Below, piece after piece: positions 12,358-24,674 of a stretch of DNA of 64,000 nt; within the stretch, counting starts at the first letter, position 1, and each line of letters begins with the position of its first letter. The position numbers and the translations under genes were made by a program. The stretch comes from Arthrobotrys musiformis. Taxonomy: Eukaryota > Ascomycota > Orbiliomycetes > Orbiliales > Orbiliaceae. A model generated the notes under the pieces. The model saw only the letters and a list, made by a program, of their open reading frames with translations. It ran no database searches and was not told the DNA's origin. The stretch spans positions 2,852,001 through 2,916,000 of the forward strand of contig JAVHJL010000001.1 in assembly GCA_036971715.1 (NCBI GenBank). Direction: 5' to 3'.

Positions 12358-13518
12358 ATAGAGAATATATTAACTAGTTTATTTTTGGATGAATTAGTAT
12401 TAGTGATATAGGTTTTTAAATTTATTTACCATAAAAAAAGATAAAGAAAATAGGTATTAGTAGATATAATTGATTTAAGGGAAGAAATAAATAGAGAAGA
12501 TCTTTTTCTGGAAATTAAAAAATTAAATGACCTTTTAAAAGAAAGAGTATAAGAGGTAGAAGATTTAAAGCAGGAAATAAGAGAATTGGAGAGAAATAAT
12601 ATAAAAAAGACATATGTTTAAATTATCTAAAAAATATCAAAAATACTAAAAAAACAGGAAATAATTTAAAAATACTAAAAAACGTATAAAATACAAAATT
12701 TACAAAATCTATAAAATCTATAAAATTCAAAAATATCAATTAATTAATAAAGGTTAATTATTCTTAGAAATATTACAGAATTTCTTACTTAAAAACCAAA
12801 TATTTTTAGAAAAAAAATAAATAAAATTCTCAAAAAAAAGCTTAACAACCTAGAATTAATTATTTCTAGGATTTTTCTAAATTTAAAAGAAAATCTAATT
12901 TTGATTACTTATGAGAATATCAAAAAAGAAAATATTTTAAAATATAAAAAAGAAATCTATTAAGAATTCATCAAAATAAATGAATACATATAGAGATTTT
13001 TTAAAATAGAGAGCTAAAAGTTCTTAATTATATATAAAATTTCTAAAAATCAAAAAATAAAAGATCTCAAAAAAAAAATAGAAATAGATAATATAATTAA
13101 ATTAGTTAAAAATTTAAAATAATTAATTAAAAAAGAAAAATTAGAAGGAAAAAAATTCTTTTCTATAGTAATTATTATAAAAATAAAAATAGAAGTAATA
13201 GAAATATAAAATAGAGGATATATTTTTGTAAAAAATAAAAAACTTAAAATAAAAAGATATATTAAATTCTTTAAAAATAATAAATGTATAAATTATCAAA
13301 AAACTAACTACTATATATTAAATTATAGAAATAAATTAATTTGTGAAATTTGTACTAAAAAATATAAAATAATTAATTATTTATATAATATATATTAGAA
13401 AAATAAAAAATCCTATAATCATATAAAATACAAATGTATTAATTATGAAGAAAAATATAGGGTAAAAAATTCTTTATATTTTAAAAATAAAAAATAAAAT
13501 ATTATTTTAAATGAATAG
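12358..13518 (+). pseudogene. LINE ORF1 (gag-like, zinc-knuckle) relic, L4
   Basis: This is about 386 codons in a single frame. The start codon is ATA here but ATG in the copy at 23520. The N-terminal third reads as charged heptad-like sequence (REEINRED..LEIKRLND..KERVQEVEDL), a likely coiled coil. The C-terminal part (about 13240-13480) carries relics of three Cys/His knuckles, with cysteines mostly changed to tyrosine by RIP. In this class ORF1 binds element RNA and forms the cytoplasmic RNP. The stop TAG lies inside ATGAATAG, so it overlaps the ORF2 start by 8 bases. That arrangement suggests reinitiation or coupled translation. Confidence 0.8.
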
Positions 13519-16500
13519 AAATATTTTAAAAATAATATAATATAATTGTAGAAGATTTACAAATATAATATAGTTAATTTTAAATTTTGTATTAATTTAT
13601 GACAATATGGATTTAATTTTTTTTATAAGAATTGTGGTTTTTAAAGGAAAATACTATAATTATATATTTAGGATTTAAACTAATTTTTTTAAATCTAAAA
13701 ACTAATAAAATTAATAAAAATTGAAATAGGGTAATTATTTTTATAAAAAAAAATTTATTTTATAAGATTACAAATTAAGAAGATTTAATTAAAGATGAGG
13801 ACTATTAAATAATTGATTTTAAATTAAATAAATTTGGGGAAATCAGATTTATTAATATTTATAATGAAAAATAATAAAATACGGAAAATGGTGAATATAT
13901 AGTAAATTGATTTTTTAATAAGATTAAAGATTATTGTATTAAAAAAATATTATTAATTGGAGATTTTAATGCTTATTATTCTTTATAGAACCCTAAAATT
14001 AAATTTAATTTAAAAACAGGAAAAATAATAGAGTTAATTAAAGATAAAAATCTATAATTAATAAATAAAAATAGCATATTAATTTATTATAATGTTAGGA
14101 AAAATAATAAATTTGAATTTTTAATTATTAATTTATCTTTTGTAATTATTAATTTAAAAGAATTAATTATGGATTGGAAAATAAATAAAAAAAATTAATA
14201 TAGGATTAGATTATAAAATAATTTTAATTAAAATAAAATTAAAAGAAAATGACTTAATAGATAACTTTTTATTAATTAATAAATTTAATTAAAATAAAAT
14301 TAATTAGGAAAATTTTAAAAAAGAATTATTAAATTTAAATAAAAATCTAAATAAAAATAATTTATAGAAAGATTACCTTTTTTTATTTTATGAGAAAAAA
14401 AAAAATTTAGAAAATAATTTAGAAGTTATAACATTTCTTTTTTAAAAAAATATAATTTTAATAATAAAAAGATTTACACTAATTTTAAAAATAATATTAA
14501 AATTAAAAATTTGGTGGAATAAAAAAATTAAAAAAATAAAAAAAAGATGTTGTAATAAAAAAGGATATGGAAATTAAATAAAACTTAATAAAATTGGGAA
14601 TTATTTAAAATCAAAAGGAATAAATATTTTAAAAAAATTAGATCTTTTAAGGAGAAATCCTGGACTAATTTTCTAGAAAATGCAAAAGACAAAGAAATAT
14701 TTCTAGTGCTTAATTTTTCTAAATTTAGAAAAATCTAAAAAATGCTAAATCTAATTTATAAGGATAGTAATATTTTTAATTTTGAAAATAAGGTAAAAAT
14801 ATTAAGAAAAGCATATTTTCAAAACTACTAAATTATATAAAAATAATAAATCTATTGTTATTAGTGGAAATAATAATTAATAAAAAGTTAATTAAATAGA
14901 AAAAGATAAAAGATAGTGAAATCAAAAAAGTTATTTTTTTATTTAATTTTAAAAAAGCATTAGGATTAGATGGAATTAATTTTTTGTGTTTAAAAAGGGT
15001 TTATGAAATTATATCGGGAAAATTTAATAATTTATTTAAATAATTATTAAATTATGGGTACTATTTAATATGTTTTAGAGAAGCAATTGGGGTAATTTTA
15101 CCTAAACCAAATAAATCTAATTATAATATTCTAAAAGCTTACAAAATTATTAGTTTTCTAAATTGTTTAAGAAAAATATTAGAGAAAATAATAGCAAAAA
15201 GAATAGCTTTTTTATCAGAAACTAATAAAATTCTAAATTTAGAATAAATTGGAGGTAGAAAACAAAAATCTATAATTAATGTAGCTTTATTATTAGTTTA
15301 TGATATAGAAATGGCTAATTCAGAAAAGTTAAAAACTTCTATTTTATTTCTAAACATTAAAGGGGCTTTTGATAATGTTTTAAAGGAAAGGTTAATTAAT
15401 ACTTTAGAAGATATGAAGTTCTTTAAATAATTAATTTTGTGGATTAATAATTTTATGTTCAAAAGATTAATTAAACTAGCCTTTGATGGACAAGTAGAAA
15501 AATTAAAACCAGTTGAAACTGGAATACTATAAGGTTCTTTAATATTCCCAATTTTTTTTCTATTATATTTAATATTATTATTTAATTTATTAGAATAAAA
15601 AATGCCTTTTATTATTAAACCATTTTATATAAATGATTTAGTGTTAATTACAATTAATAAAAAAATAAAAATAAATATATATGAATTAGAAGAAACTGCA
15701 AAAATAGTCTTTAATTAGGTTATAGATAATGTAATAGTTTTTGATAACATAAAATCAAAGCTAATTTATTTTAAAACAAATTTAAAAAAAAAAAATGAAT
15801 TTAGGGAATTAAATATTAAGCTATCAAATGGTACAATAATAAAATCTACCAATAATATAAGGTAATTAAGTATATATTTTAATATAAAATTAAATTTTAA
15901 ATACTATATTAAAATAAAAACAAATGTAGTAAATAAAATTTTAAATTTTATTAAGGTACTTGCTAATTTAGAAAAAAAATTTAAAATTAAAGTAATAATA
16001 TAATTATATAAAAGCTATATTTATTCTATTTCTGACTATGGGTCTGAAATATAGTAAAAAAACCAAAAATAATAAAATGTTTTGAAAAAATTTAAATTAA
16101 TTCAAAATAAGATGTTGAGAAAAATAATAAAAAGCTTTAAAATAACTTTAATAAATATATTGGAAGTTGAGGCCTTTATTTTACTACCAGAAATAAGATT
16201 AAATGGGATATAAAAAAGGTATGCTTTAAAATCCCTTTTTTTTAATAAAAATCATCTAATAAAAAAGAGATTTCCAGAGTTATTTCTACTAGAATTTAAT
16301 TTTGGAAGAAAGGAAATAGGGCTGGGATCTTATTCAAAATAAAATAAAAATAAAAAAGAAGGGGATAAAAAAGAATATACCTTTATATTAGATAGAATAT
16401 TATTAAGAATTAATTTCTTAATAAACTTATATATAAAAATTAAGGAATTAAATATAAAATTTAATCTATTTTAAATTGAAAATAAAATTAATTTTTTTAT

Positions 16501-17527
16501 AAATAATATATCTAAAGATTTAGAAGTAGAAAATTATAAAAATAAAAAAAAAGTTGAACTAAATTCTAGGGAAAACTTACTTATTTATATAGATGATTCT
16601 ATACTAGAAATAGAAAATAAAAATAAAAAAAAAAATAATAAAAATAAAAAAAAAAAATCCTTGAGAATTGGAATTTATAAAGAAATAGATAATAAATCTA
16701 TTTTCAAAATTTATTTTAATTTAAAAAAAAGTATAGAGGTATATGATGCAGAATTAATTATTTTAAGAAAAGAATTCGAAAAATCTTTTGAAATAATTAA
16801 TAAAAATAAAGAGGTGAAGAATATTTATTTCTTTACTGATAACTAAGTTGTAATAAAAAGATTACAAAATCTAAATTTAGGGTTTGGTTAGGAAATAATT
16901 TTAGAAATTTAGAATATGGTAAATAAATTAAATTCTAAAAATATTAATATATTTATAGAATGGGTTTTAGGTTACTTTGAAGTTATTGGAAATGAAAAAG
17001 CAGATTACTTAGCTAAGGAAATTGTAAAAATAAAAAAGAAAAGCTTATTCAAGTCCTTTGTTTATTTAAAAAGAAAAATTAAAGAAAAGGACTTACTAGA
17101 ATAGGAAGAAAAATATAAAAAATAAAAAAATAGGCCAAATTATATTAATAAGCTAAAGTTAAAAAGAAATAAGATATTTACTAAATTTAGTAATAATTTT
17201 GTTTCTTCTTTAATTTAATTGAGGACTAGGTATAAATACTTTAATAGTTATTTATATAAAATTCCAAATTCTGGAATTTTAAATAAAAATTATATATGCA
17301 GAAATAAGCTTTAAATACCAAAATACTTAATTATAGAATACAAAATCTATAATAAAGAAAAAAAAATATTAAAAAGGAAACTCAAAAAAGCTAATAAATA
17401 ATTAGATTATTACTTTTTATTATTTAATAATGAAGGTATGATCTTTTTGGAAGAGTTCCTAAATAAAACAAATATTGCAAAAAGAAAATGCAATAAAAAT
17501 CCTAAAAATGATTATTTCACAGGATGA
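13511..17527 (+). pseudogene. LINE ORF2 (endonuclease-RT-RNase H) relic, L4
   Basis: This is about 1,338 codons in one frame with many internal stops at Q and W positions. The N-terminal AP endonuclease spans about 13511-14230 (IQYNCRR; LIGDFNAY near 13950; a GSDYK segment near 14200, expected GSDHK). The reverse transcriptase spans about 14900-15700 (LNIKGAFDNV at 15350; GS-PIFFLLYL near 15530; YINDLVLIT at about 15630, where the family has YxDD). RNase H spans about 16580-17050 (IYIDDS, YDAELI, FFTDN, and GNEKADYLAKE in the last block). A C-terminal CxC...H segment follows near 17290-17340. The protein would nick DNA and prime reverse transcription on the target. The premature TGA at 17525 comes from a 3-base deletion compared with other copies. 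Confidence 0.85.
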
Positions 17528-17807
17528 AATCTGGAAGTTTGAAAAAATGAAAAGGTTCCGGAAATGAGATATATCATTTTAATATTACATCAAAGTGGAT
17601 GGGTAAGAACAATAGATATACAACATTGTTCTTTTAATAGGAAAAAAGAAGAAAAAGACAAAAAGAGTTAGAAGGAACCTCAAAAAACAAAAAACAAAAA
17701 TAAAAATAAAAACAAAAAACAAAAATAAAAAATGATTTTATGTAGTTTTCATTTTTAATGAGGAGCGAAAATCATGTATTTTAATTTCTTTTCCTTCATT
17801 CCGCCAT

Positions 17808-17819
17808 AACCGAAAGGTT
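17808..17819 (+). other. GAAA-tetraloop hairpin in the LINE 3' end
   Basis: AACC-GAAA-GGTT is a 4-bp stem closed by a GNRA tetraloop, followed by GCATGCG and the (TAA)n tail. It is unchanged in every LINE copy that keeps its 3' end and in the SINE-like element. Such 3' structures are known recognition sites for reverse transcriptase in stringent LINE/SINE pairs. That role is inferred here. Confidence 0.55.
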
Positions 17820-17860
17820 GCATGCGTGTATGATAAATAATAATAATAATAATATTAATA

Positions 17861-19128
17861 AATTTTTAAAAATTGTTATTTTTGTTTTATAGTATAATTA
17901 ATAGGGAATTAAAAAACTTTAATATATATATATTATTAATATGTTTTTTTTAAATATGGAATTTAATGAAAGTATATTTATAATAAAATTTATTTTTTAT
18001 TAGTAAATATTAATAATTAGTTATAAATTAAATAAAATTGAAAATTAATATTATAATAAAATTTTACTTTTAAATTAATAAAGTTTTAAAATATTTTATT
18101 TAAATTTTTGAAATATATTTTTAAAAGTTTTTTTAATTATATCTAAAATAATTAAAATTTTTTTTATTATTAATAAAATTTATATATAATATTTTTTAAT
18201 ATAATATTATTAAATATACTTTATATAAAATATTATACAAATAAAATTTTAAAGCTTTTTTTATTTTTACTTTTTCTAAAAAAAATTATACTCAAAACTA
18301 AAAAATATATAGAATAAATAAAAAATTGTTATAATATTTTTAAAAAAGATTTTGAATTTTTTTAAAAATAAATAATTTATTATTGTAATAAAAATTATTT
18401 AAAAGCTTTATTGTTAAAAAAAAAAAGATAAAGTATATTTATTTGTATAAAATTTAAAAAGTAGGTGTTTTAATAAAAAATTTAATTATTAAAAATTTAA
18501 TTTTTATATAATTAAGAAATAATTTAAAAAATATTAATATAAACTAAATATATTTAAATTATTAAAAATTTATTATATATTTTATATATTAGTTTTTAAA
18601 TTAGTTTTATTAAAATTTTAAGAAGATTTTAATGATATTAAGATAGACTATAATGATTTTGTTAAATATGATATTAAAAAATTTTTTAAAAGATTTAATG
18701 AAAATAATAAATATTTTATTTAATAATTTTAATTTTATAGTCTAAAAAATGATTTTTGGTAATTAAAAGAAAATATTATTTTTGAATTTATTTAGTTTTT
18801 TTTAAAATAATTTGGGATATTTGTTTAATAGAATATTGTAAAGTTAAAAAAAAAAATGTGGATGATTTAGAAAAATTTAGGATTAGTATTATGTTGAAGA
18901 AATTATTATTTTATGATTTTTATTTATTTATTTTTTTGGTTATATATATAGTTTATTAAGTATTAATGGTGTTTTTTGTTTTAATGTTTTTCTAATTTTT
19001 TTTAATAAATAAAAAAGTATTTTTTATTTTATATGATATATTAAAGCTACTAATAATATATATTATTTGAATAATATACTTTATAAGTAAAATATTAATT
19101 ATTAGTGATTTAATATATTGAAGAAGGA
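17861..19128 (+). mobile_element. Ty3/gypsy 3'-region fragment (G3)
   Basis: This is a reverse-complement match of 48131-49330, which is the 3' end of the minus-strand gypsy element G2. The shared TATATATAGTTTATTAAGTA block is at about 18943-18963 here. No domain is readable. The left part has lost both G and C, while 18830-19128 keeps G but almost no C. Confidence 0.55.
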
Positions 19129-20912
19129 TATTTTGATAAGATATATTTATTGAAGGTAAAAAATAAAAAGAAAAGAAGAATTATTTAATTTATGTTTAAT
19201 TCTTTATATATATTTTTTATAAAAGATTTTATTAAAAAATTAGAATTTTTTATGATATTTTTGAAGAAATTCGAATTATTTAATATAAAACTTTTTTAAA
19301 AATATTATTTTATAATAATAAATTTTAAAAAACTTTTATTTTTATATTTTATATTTAGAATTTCTTTATTATTTATTGAATAAAGATTTAGATTAAAATA
19401 TATTATTTTATTAAAAATAAATTTTAAAATAAAATAATGAATTAATTCTTTTAATATTAAAAAAAACTTTTCTTTTAAAGTTAGACTTTTTTGATTTTTT
19501 TGATAATTTTAATTTTAATTTTATATAAATTATAATATTTTTTTATTACAATTTATATTTTTTGTTAATAATAAATTAATTTTAAAATAATATTTTAAAA
19601 ATTATTTAATGATTTTAAAAATTTTTTTTATCTTTTTAAAAGATTTTTTTAAATTTCTAATATAACTAATTAATTTTATTAAATTTTTTTTAAATTATTT
19701 TAAAATAATTTATAATTTTTTAAAGTTTTTGATGTTTTTTTTTTTTTAAGATCTGAGATTTGATTAATTAAAAAAAATAATTAGTAATAATTATTAGAAA
19801 AAAACTTTAAGAAAATAATTTTTTATGAGGAATTATATTGTATTTTTTTTTTTGATTTAGTATAAATTATATATTTTTGTTTTTTTTTATTATAAAATAG
19901 TTATATTTTTTTTAAATATAATAATTATAATTAATTTCTAAAAACTATTTATATTTTTATATTTATATAATAAGATTGTTTTTATTTTTTTAATTTTTAA
20001 ACTGTTTTAATTTAATTTTATTTTAATATTTTTAAATCTTATTTTTAATATGTTTTTATTTAAAAATGTTATTTAAATATATTTGATTTTATATACTAAA
20101 TTATTAAACATAAAAATATTTAAAATTTTAAATTTTAAATTTTAACTTCTAATAAGTTTAATTATATTTATGTATTATTGTACTTATATAATTTTATATA
20201 TAGTATAAATTTTATTATTTATAATATTCTTTATATAAGATTATTTTTTTAATAAATATTTTGTATAATAATATTTTTTGATTAAATTTTCTATATATTG
20301 TATAAGATCTTTCTATATAGATTTAATATTTTTAATGTTTTATTTTTTTTTATGAAATATTTTTATATAAGAATTTTGTATAATAAAGTTTTTTTTTTAA
20401 AAAAAAATAAAATTATATTTATATTATATAATTAATTTTAATTAAGTATATGGTTTAATATGATAAATATAGTTTTGATTTTATATTTTATTTATTTTAT
20501 AAAAAGATTTAATTTATAATTTGTTTATTTATTTTGTAAATATTTATTTAAAGGAAATAAATTTATTTCTTATATTATATAAAATATATTGTTTGATATA
20601 ATATATTTGGTTTTATTTGATTAATGGAAATTTAATTTATTAATTTATTTTATTTTTTATATAATATTTGTTATAATATATATAATTAAGTTGACGATAA
20701 ATTATTAAATTAATAGATATTGTTAATTTGCAGGGATTTTATTAATTTGATAAATTTATATATAATTTATTTTAATATAAAAATTTTATTATATGTTTAA
20801 AAAATTTTTAAGTGATAATAATTTTTAAATTTTTCTTAAAACTCCATTAATCAACTTATTAATTATTTTACTTAAACAATTTTATAAGTTTTTTATTTAT
20901 TAAGTTATATTA
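19129..20912 (-). mobile_element. Family C copy C8
   Basis: This is a minus-strand copy of family C, co-linear with 46256-47980. It includes the region equivalent to the 84-codon ORF at 46341-46595 (here about 19380-19560, broken). It lacks the first about 150 bp of the family because LINE L5 begins there, and it extends some 80 bases past the end of C5. Confidence 0.6.
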
Positions 20913-23274
20913 TATTATTATTATTATTATTATTATTATTTATCATACACGCATGCAACCTTTCGGTTATGGCGGAATGAAGGAAAAGAAATTAAAATAC
21001 ATGATTTTCGCTCCTCATTAAAAATGAAAACTACATAAAATCATTTTTTATTTTTGTTTTTTGTTTTTATTTTTATTTTTGTTTTTTGTTTTTTGAGGTT
21101 CCTTCTAACTCTTTTTGTCTTTTTCTTCTTTTTTCCTATTAAAAGAACAATGTTGTATATCTATTGTTCTTACCTATCTACTTTGATATAATATTAAAAT
21201 AATATATCTTATTTCTAGAACCTTTTTATTTTTTCAAATTTTCAGATTTCCCCATTCTATAAAATAATCATTTTTAGGATTTTTATTACATTTTCTTTTT
21301 ACAATATTTGTTTTATTTAGGAATTCTTTCAAAAAAATCATATCTTTATTATTAAATAATAAAAAGCAATAATTTAATTGTTTATTAGCTTTTTTAATTT
21401 TTTTTTTTAATATTTTTTTTTCTTTATTATAGATTTTATATTTTATAATTAAGTGTTTTAGTGTTTGAGGCTTATTTCTGCATGTATAGTTTTTATTTAA
21501 AATTCCAGAATTTGGAATTTTATATAAATAATTGTTAAAGTATTTATGCCTAGTTTTTAGTTAAGTTAAAGAAAAAATAAAATTATTATTAAATTTAGTA
21601 AATATCTTATTTCTTTTTAATTTTGGTTTATTAATATAATTTAGCTTATTTTTTTATTTTTTATATTTTTCTTCTTATTTTAGTAAGTCCTTTTTTTAAT
21701 TTTTCTTTTTAAATAGGCGAAGAATTTGAATAAACTTTTTTTTTTTATTTTTATAATTTCCTTAGCTAAGTAATCTGCCTTTTTATTTTTAATAACTTTA
21801 GAGTGATTTAGGATTTATTTTATAAATATATTAATATTTCTAAAATTTAATTTATTTGTTATATCCCAAATTTCTGAAGTTGTTTTCTGGTTAAGCTTTA
21901 AATTTAGATTTCATAATCTTTTTATTATAGCTTGATTGTTAATAAAGAAATAAATATTTTTCACTTTTTTATTTTTATTAATTACTTTAAAGAAATTTTT
22001 AAACTCTTTTTTTAAAGTAATTAATTTTGTATTATATATTTCTATATTTTTTCCTAAATTAAAATAAATTTCAAAAATAGATTTATTATTTATTTTTTTA
22101 TAAATTCCAGCTTTTAAAGATTTTTCTTTTTTATTTTTATTATTTTTTTTTTATTTTTATTTTCTATTTCTAGTATAGAATTGTTTATATAAATAAATAA
22201 GTTTTCCCTAAAATTTAGTTTAATTTCTTTTTTATTTTTATAGTTTTCTGCTTTTAAATCCTTGGGTACGTTATTTATAAAAAAATTAATTTTATTTTTA
22301 ATTTAAAATAAATTGAATTTTATATTTAATTCCTTAATTTTTATATATAAATTTATTAAAAAATTAATTCTTAATAGTATTCTATTTAGTGTGGAGGTAT
22401 ATTTTTTTTTATTTCTTTCTTTTTTATTTTTATTTTATTTTAAATAAGGTCTTAGTTTTGTTTCCTTTCTTCCAAAATTAAATTCTGGTGGGAATGATTC
22501 TAGAAATTTCTTTTTTATTAGATAATTTTTATTAAGAAAAAGGGATTTTAGGGTATATTTTTTTTATATCTTATTTAGTTTTATTTCTAATAGTAAAATA
22601 AAGGCTTTAATTTTTAATATATTTATTATAGTTATTTTAAAGCCTTCTATTATTTTTCTCAACATCTTATTTTAAATTAATTTAAATTCTTTTAAAATAT
22701 TTTATTATTTTTGGTTTTTTTATTATATTTCAGACCTATAATTGGAAATAGAATAAATATAGTTTTATATAATTATATTATTACTTTAGTTTTAAATCCT
22801 TTTTCTAAATTAGCAAGTACTTTAATAAAATTTAAAATTTTATTTACTATATTTGTTTTTATTTTAATATAATATTTAAAATTTAATTTTATATTGAAAT
22901 ATATACTTAACTATTTTATATTATTAGTAAATTTTATTATTATATTATTTAATAGTTTAATATTTAATTCCCTAAATTTATTTTTCTTTTTTAAATTTGT
23001 TTTAAAATAAATTAGTTTTGATTTTATATTATTAAAAATTATTGTATTATCTATAGTCTAATTAAAAACTATTTTTGCAGTTTTTTTTAATTTATATATA
23101 TTTATTTTTATTTTTTTATTAATTACAATTAACGCTAAATCATCTATATAAGATAGTTTAATAATAGAAGGTGTTTTTTATTCTAATAAATTAAATAATA
23201 GTATTAAATATAATAGAAAAAGAATTAGGGATATTAAAAAACTTTATAATATTCTAGTTTTAACTAATTTTAAT
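20913..23274 (-). mobile_element. LINE copy L5, 5'-truncated
   Basis: From the (ATT)n tail at 20913 this reads on the minus strand through the well-preserved 3' terminus, 3' UTR, RNase H (about 21740-22200) and reverse transcriptase, ending near the RT motif B region at about 23270. It abuts the 5' start of L6 directly, so L5 and L6 stand head to head. Confidence 0.85.
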
Positions 23275-23519
23275 AAACGAACTTCGAAAATACCGACCCC
23301 CCCATAACTTTTGAATGGAGTATCCAAAACCAAATAAAAGTACACCAATCAAAAAAGCAGAAAAAATTGATCAAAAATACTACAAAGTAAAAAAGCATAT
23401 AAAGACTGATAGAAAATAATCACAACATAAAAATATAAAAATATTTGTGATTATCTACCACACAAAAAAGGGGTTTTTCGCTTAATTTAAACTAAACCTT
23501 TTAAAAATTAGTTTTAAAA

Positions 23520-24674
23520 ATGGAGAACATACCAACTAGTTTATCTTTAGATAAACTAGTATTAGCAACACAAGATTTTAAACCTGTTTATTATAAAAAA
23601 AGATAGAAAAGATAGGTATTGGTAGATATAATTAATTTAAGGGAAGAAATAAATAGAAAAGATCTTTTTCTGGAAATTAAAAGGTTGAATGACCTTTTAA
23701 AAGAAAGAGTACAGGAGGTAGAAAACCTAAAGTAGGAAATAAAAGAGTTGGAGAGAAACAATATAAAAAAAACATATGCTTAAATCGCCCAAAAAATATT
23801 AAAAATACTAAAAAAATAGGAAATAATTTAAAAATACCAAAAAACATATAAAATACAAAATCTATAAAATCCATAAAATCTATAAAATTCAAAAATATCA
23901 ATTAATTAATAAAGATTAATTATTTCCAGAAATACTACAGAACCCAAAAACCAAATATTTTTAGAAAAAAAATAAATAAAATTCTTAAAAAAAAGCCTAA
24001 CAATTTAAAATTAATTATTTCTAAAATTTTTTTAAATTTAAAAAAAAAATCTAATTTTAATTACCCATAAAAACACCAAAAAAAAAAATATTTTAAAATA
24101 TAAAGAAGAAATTTATCAAAAACTCATTAAAATAAATAAACACATACAGAGACCTTTTAAAATAAAGAGCTAGGGATTCTTAGTTATATACAAAATTTCT
24201 AAAGATCAAAAAATAAAAAAATTTAAAAAAGAGGTAGAAACAGATAATATAATCAAATTAATTAAAAATCCAAGATGGTTAATTAAAGAAAAAAAATTAG
24301 AAAAAAAAAAATTCTCTTCTATAGTAATTACCACAAAAACAAAAATAAAATCAATAAAAACACAAAATAAAAAATATATTTTTCTAAAAAATAAAAAACT
24401 CAAAACAAAAAAATATATTAAATTCTCTAAAAACAATAGATATACAAATTATCAAAAAACTAGCTATTATACATTAAATTACAAAAATAAATCAGTCTAC
24501 AAAATTTATACTAAAAAACACAAAATAATTAATTATTTATATAATATATACTAGAAAAATAAAAAGTCTTATAATCATATAAAATATAAATATATTAATT
24601 ATAAAAGAGAACATGGAGCAAAAAATTCCTTATACCCTAAAAACAAAAAATAAAATATTATCTTAAATAAATAA
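23520..24674 (+). pseudogene. LINE ORF1 relic, L6
   Basis: This is about 384 codons in one frame and retains the ATG lost from L4. The N-terminus reads MENIPTSLSLDKLVLATQDF, followed by the charged coiled-coil-like region (REEINRKDLFLEIKRLNDL) at about residues 45-95. The zinc-knuckle region (about 24430-24650) has lost most cysteines. The overlap with ORF2 is preserved in position, but the ORF2 ATG is ATA. Confidence 0.75.

Larger units (their letters stand above)
12113..17853 (+). mobile_element. Full-length LINE L4 (non-LTR retrotransposon)
   Basis: This is the best-preserved copy, about 5.74 kb. It begins AAACGAACTTCG, with a 245-bp 5' leader, ORF1 (12358-13518), overlapping ORF2 (13511-17527), a 326-bp 3' UTR rich in AAAAAC/AAAAAT units, and a (TAA)n tail. 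ORF1 and ORF2 each keep one reading frame from end to end. It is therefore inactivated by point changes rather than rearrangement, apart from one 3-base deletion near the ORF2 stop. The domain order (endonuclease, RT, RNase H) fits the Tad/I-like LINEs of fungi. The exact clade was not determined. Confidence 0.9.

Noticed and set aside
17853..17870. Target site duplications around full-length LINEs L4, L6 and L8
   Set aside because: No convincing matching flanks were found. Nested insertions and RIP obscure them.
20930..20990. (ATT)n arrays as CRISPR-like or satellite repeats
   Set aside because: Each array is the (TAA)n tail of a LINE, always followed by the same conserved terminus.
23677..23901. 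Minus-strand ORFs within LINE L6 (also 24206-24436, 27450-27692)
   Set aside because: They are antisense to ORF1 and ORF2, which are supported by domain motifs.
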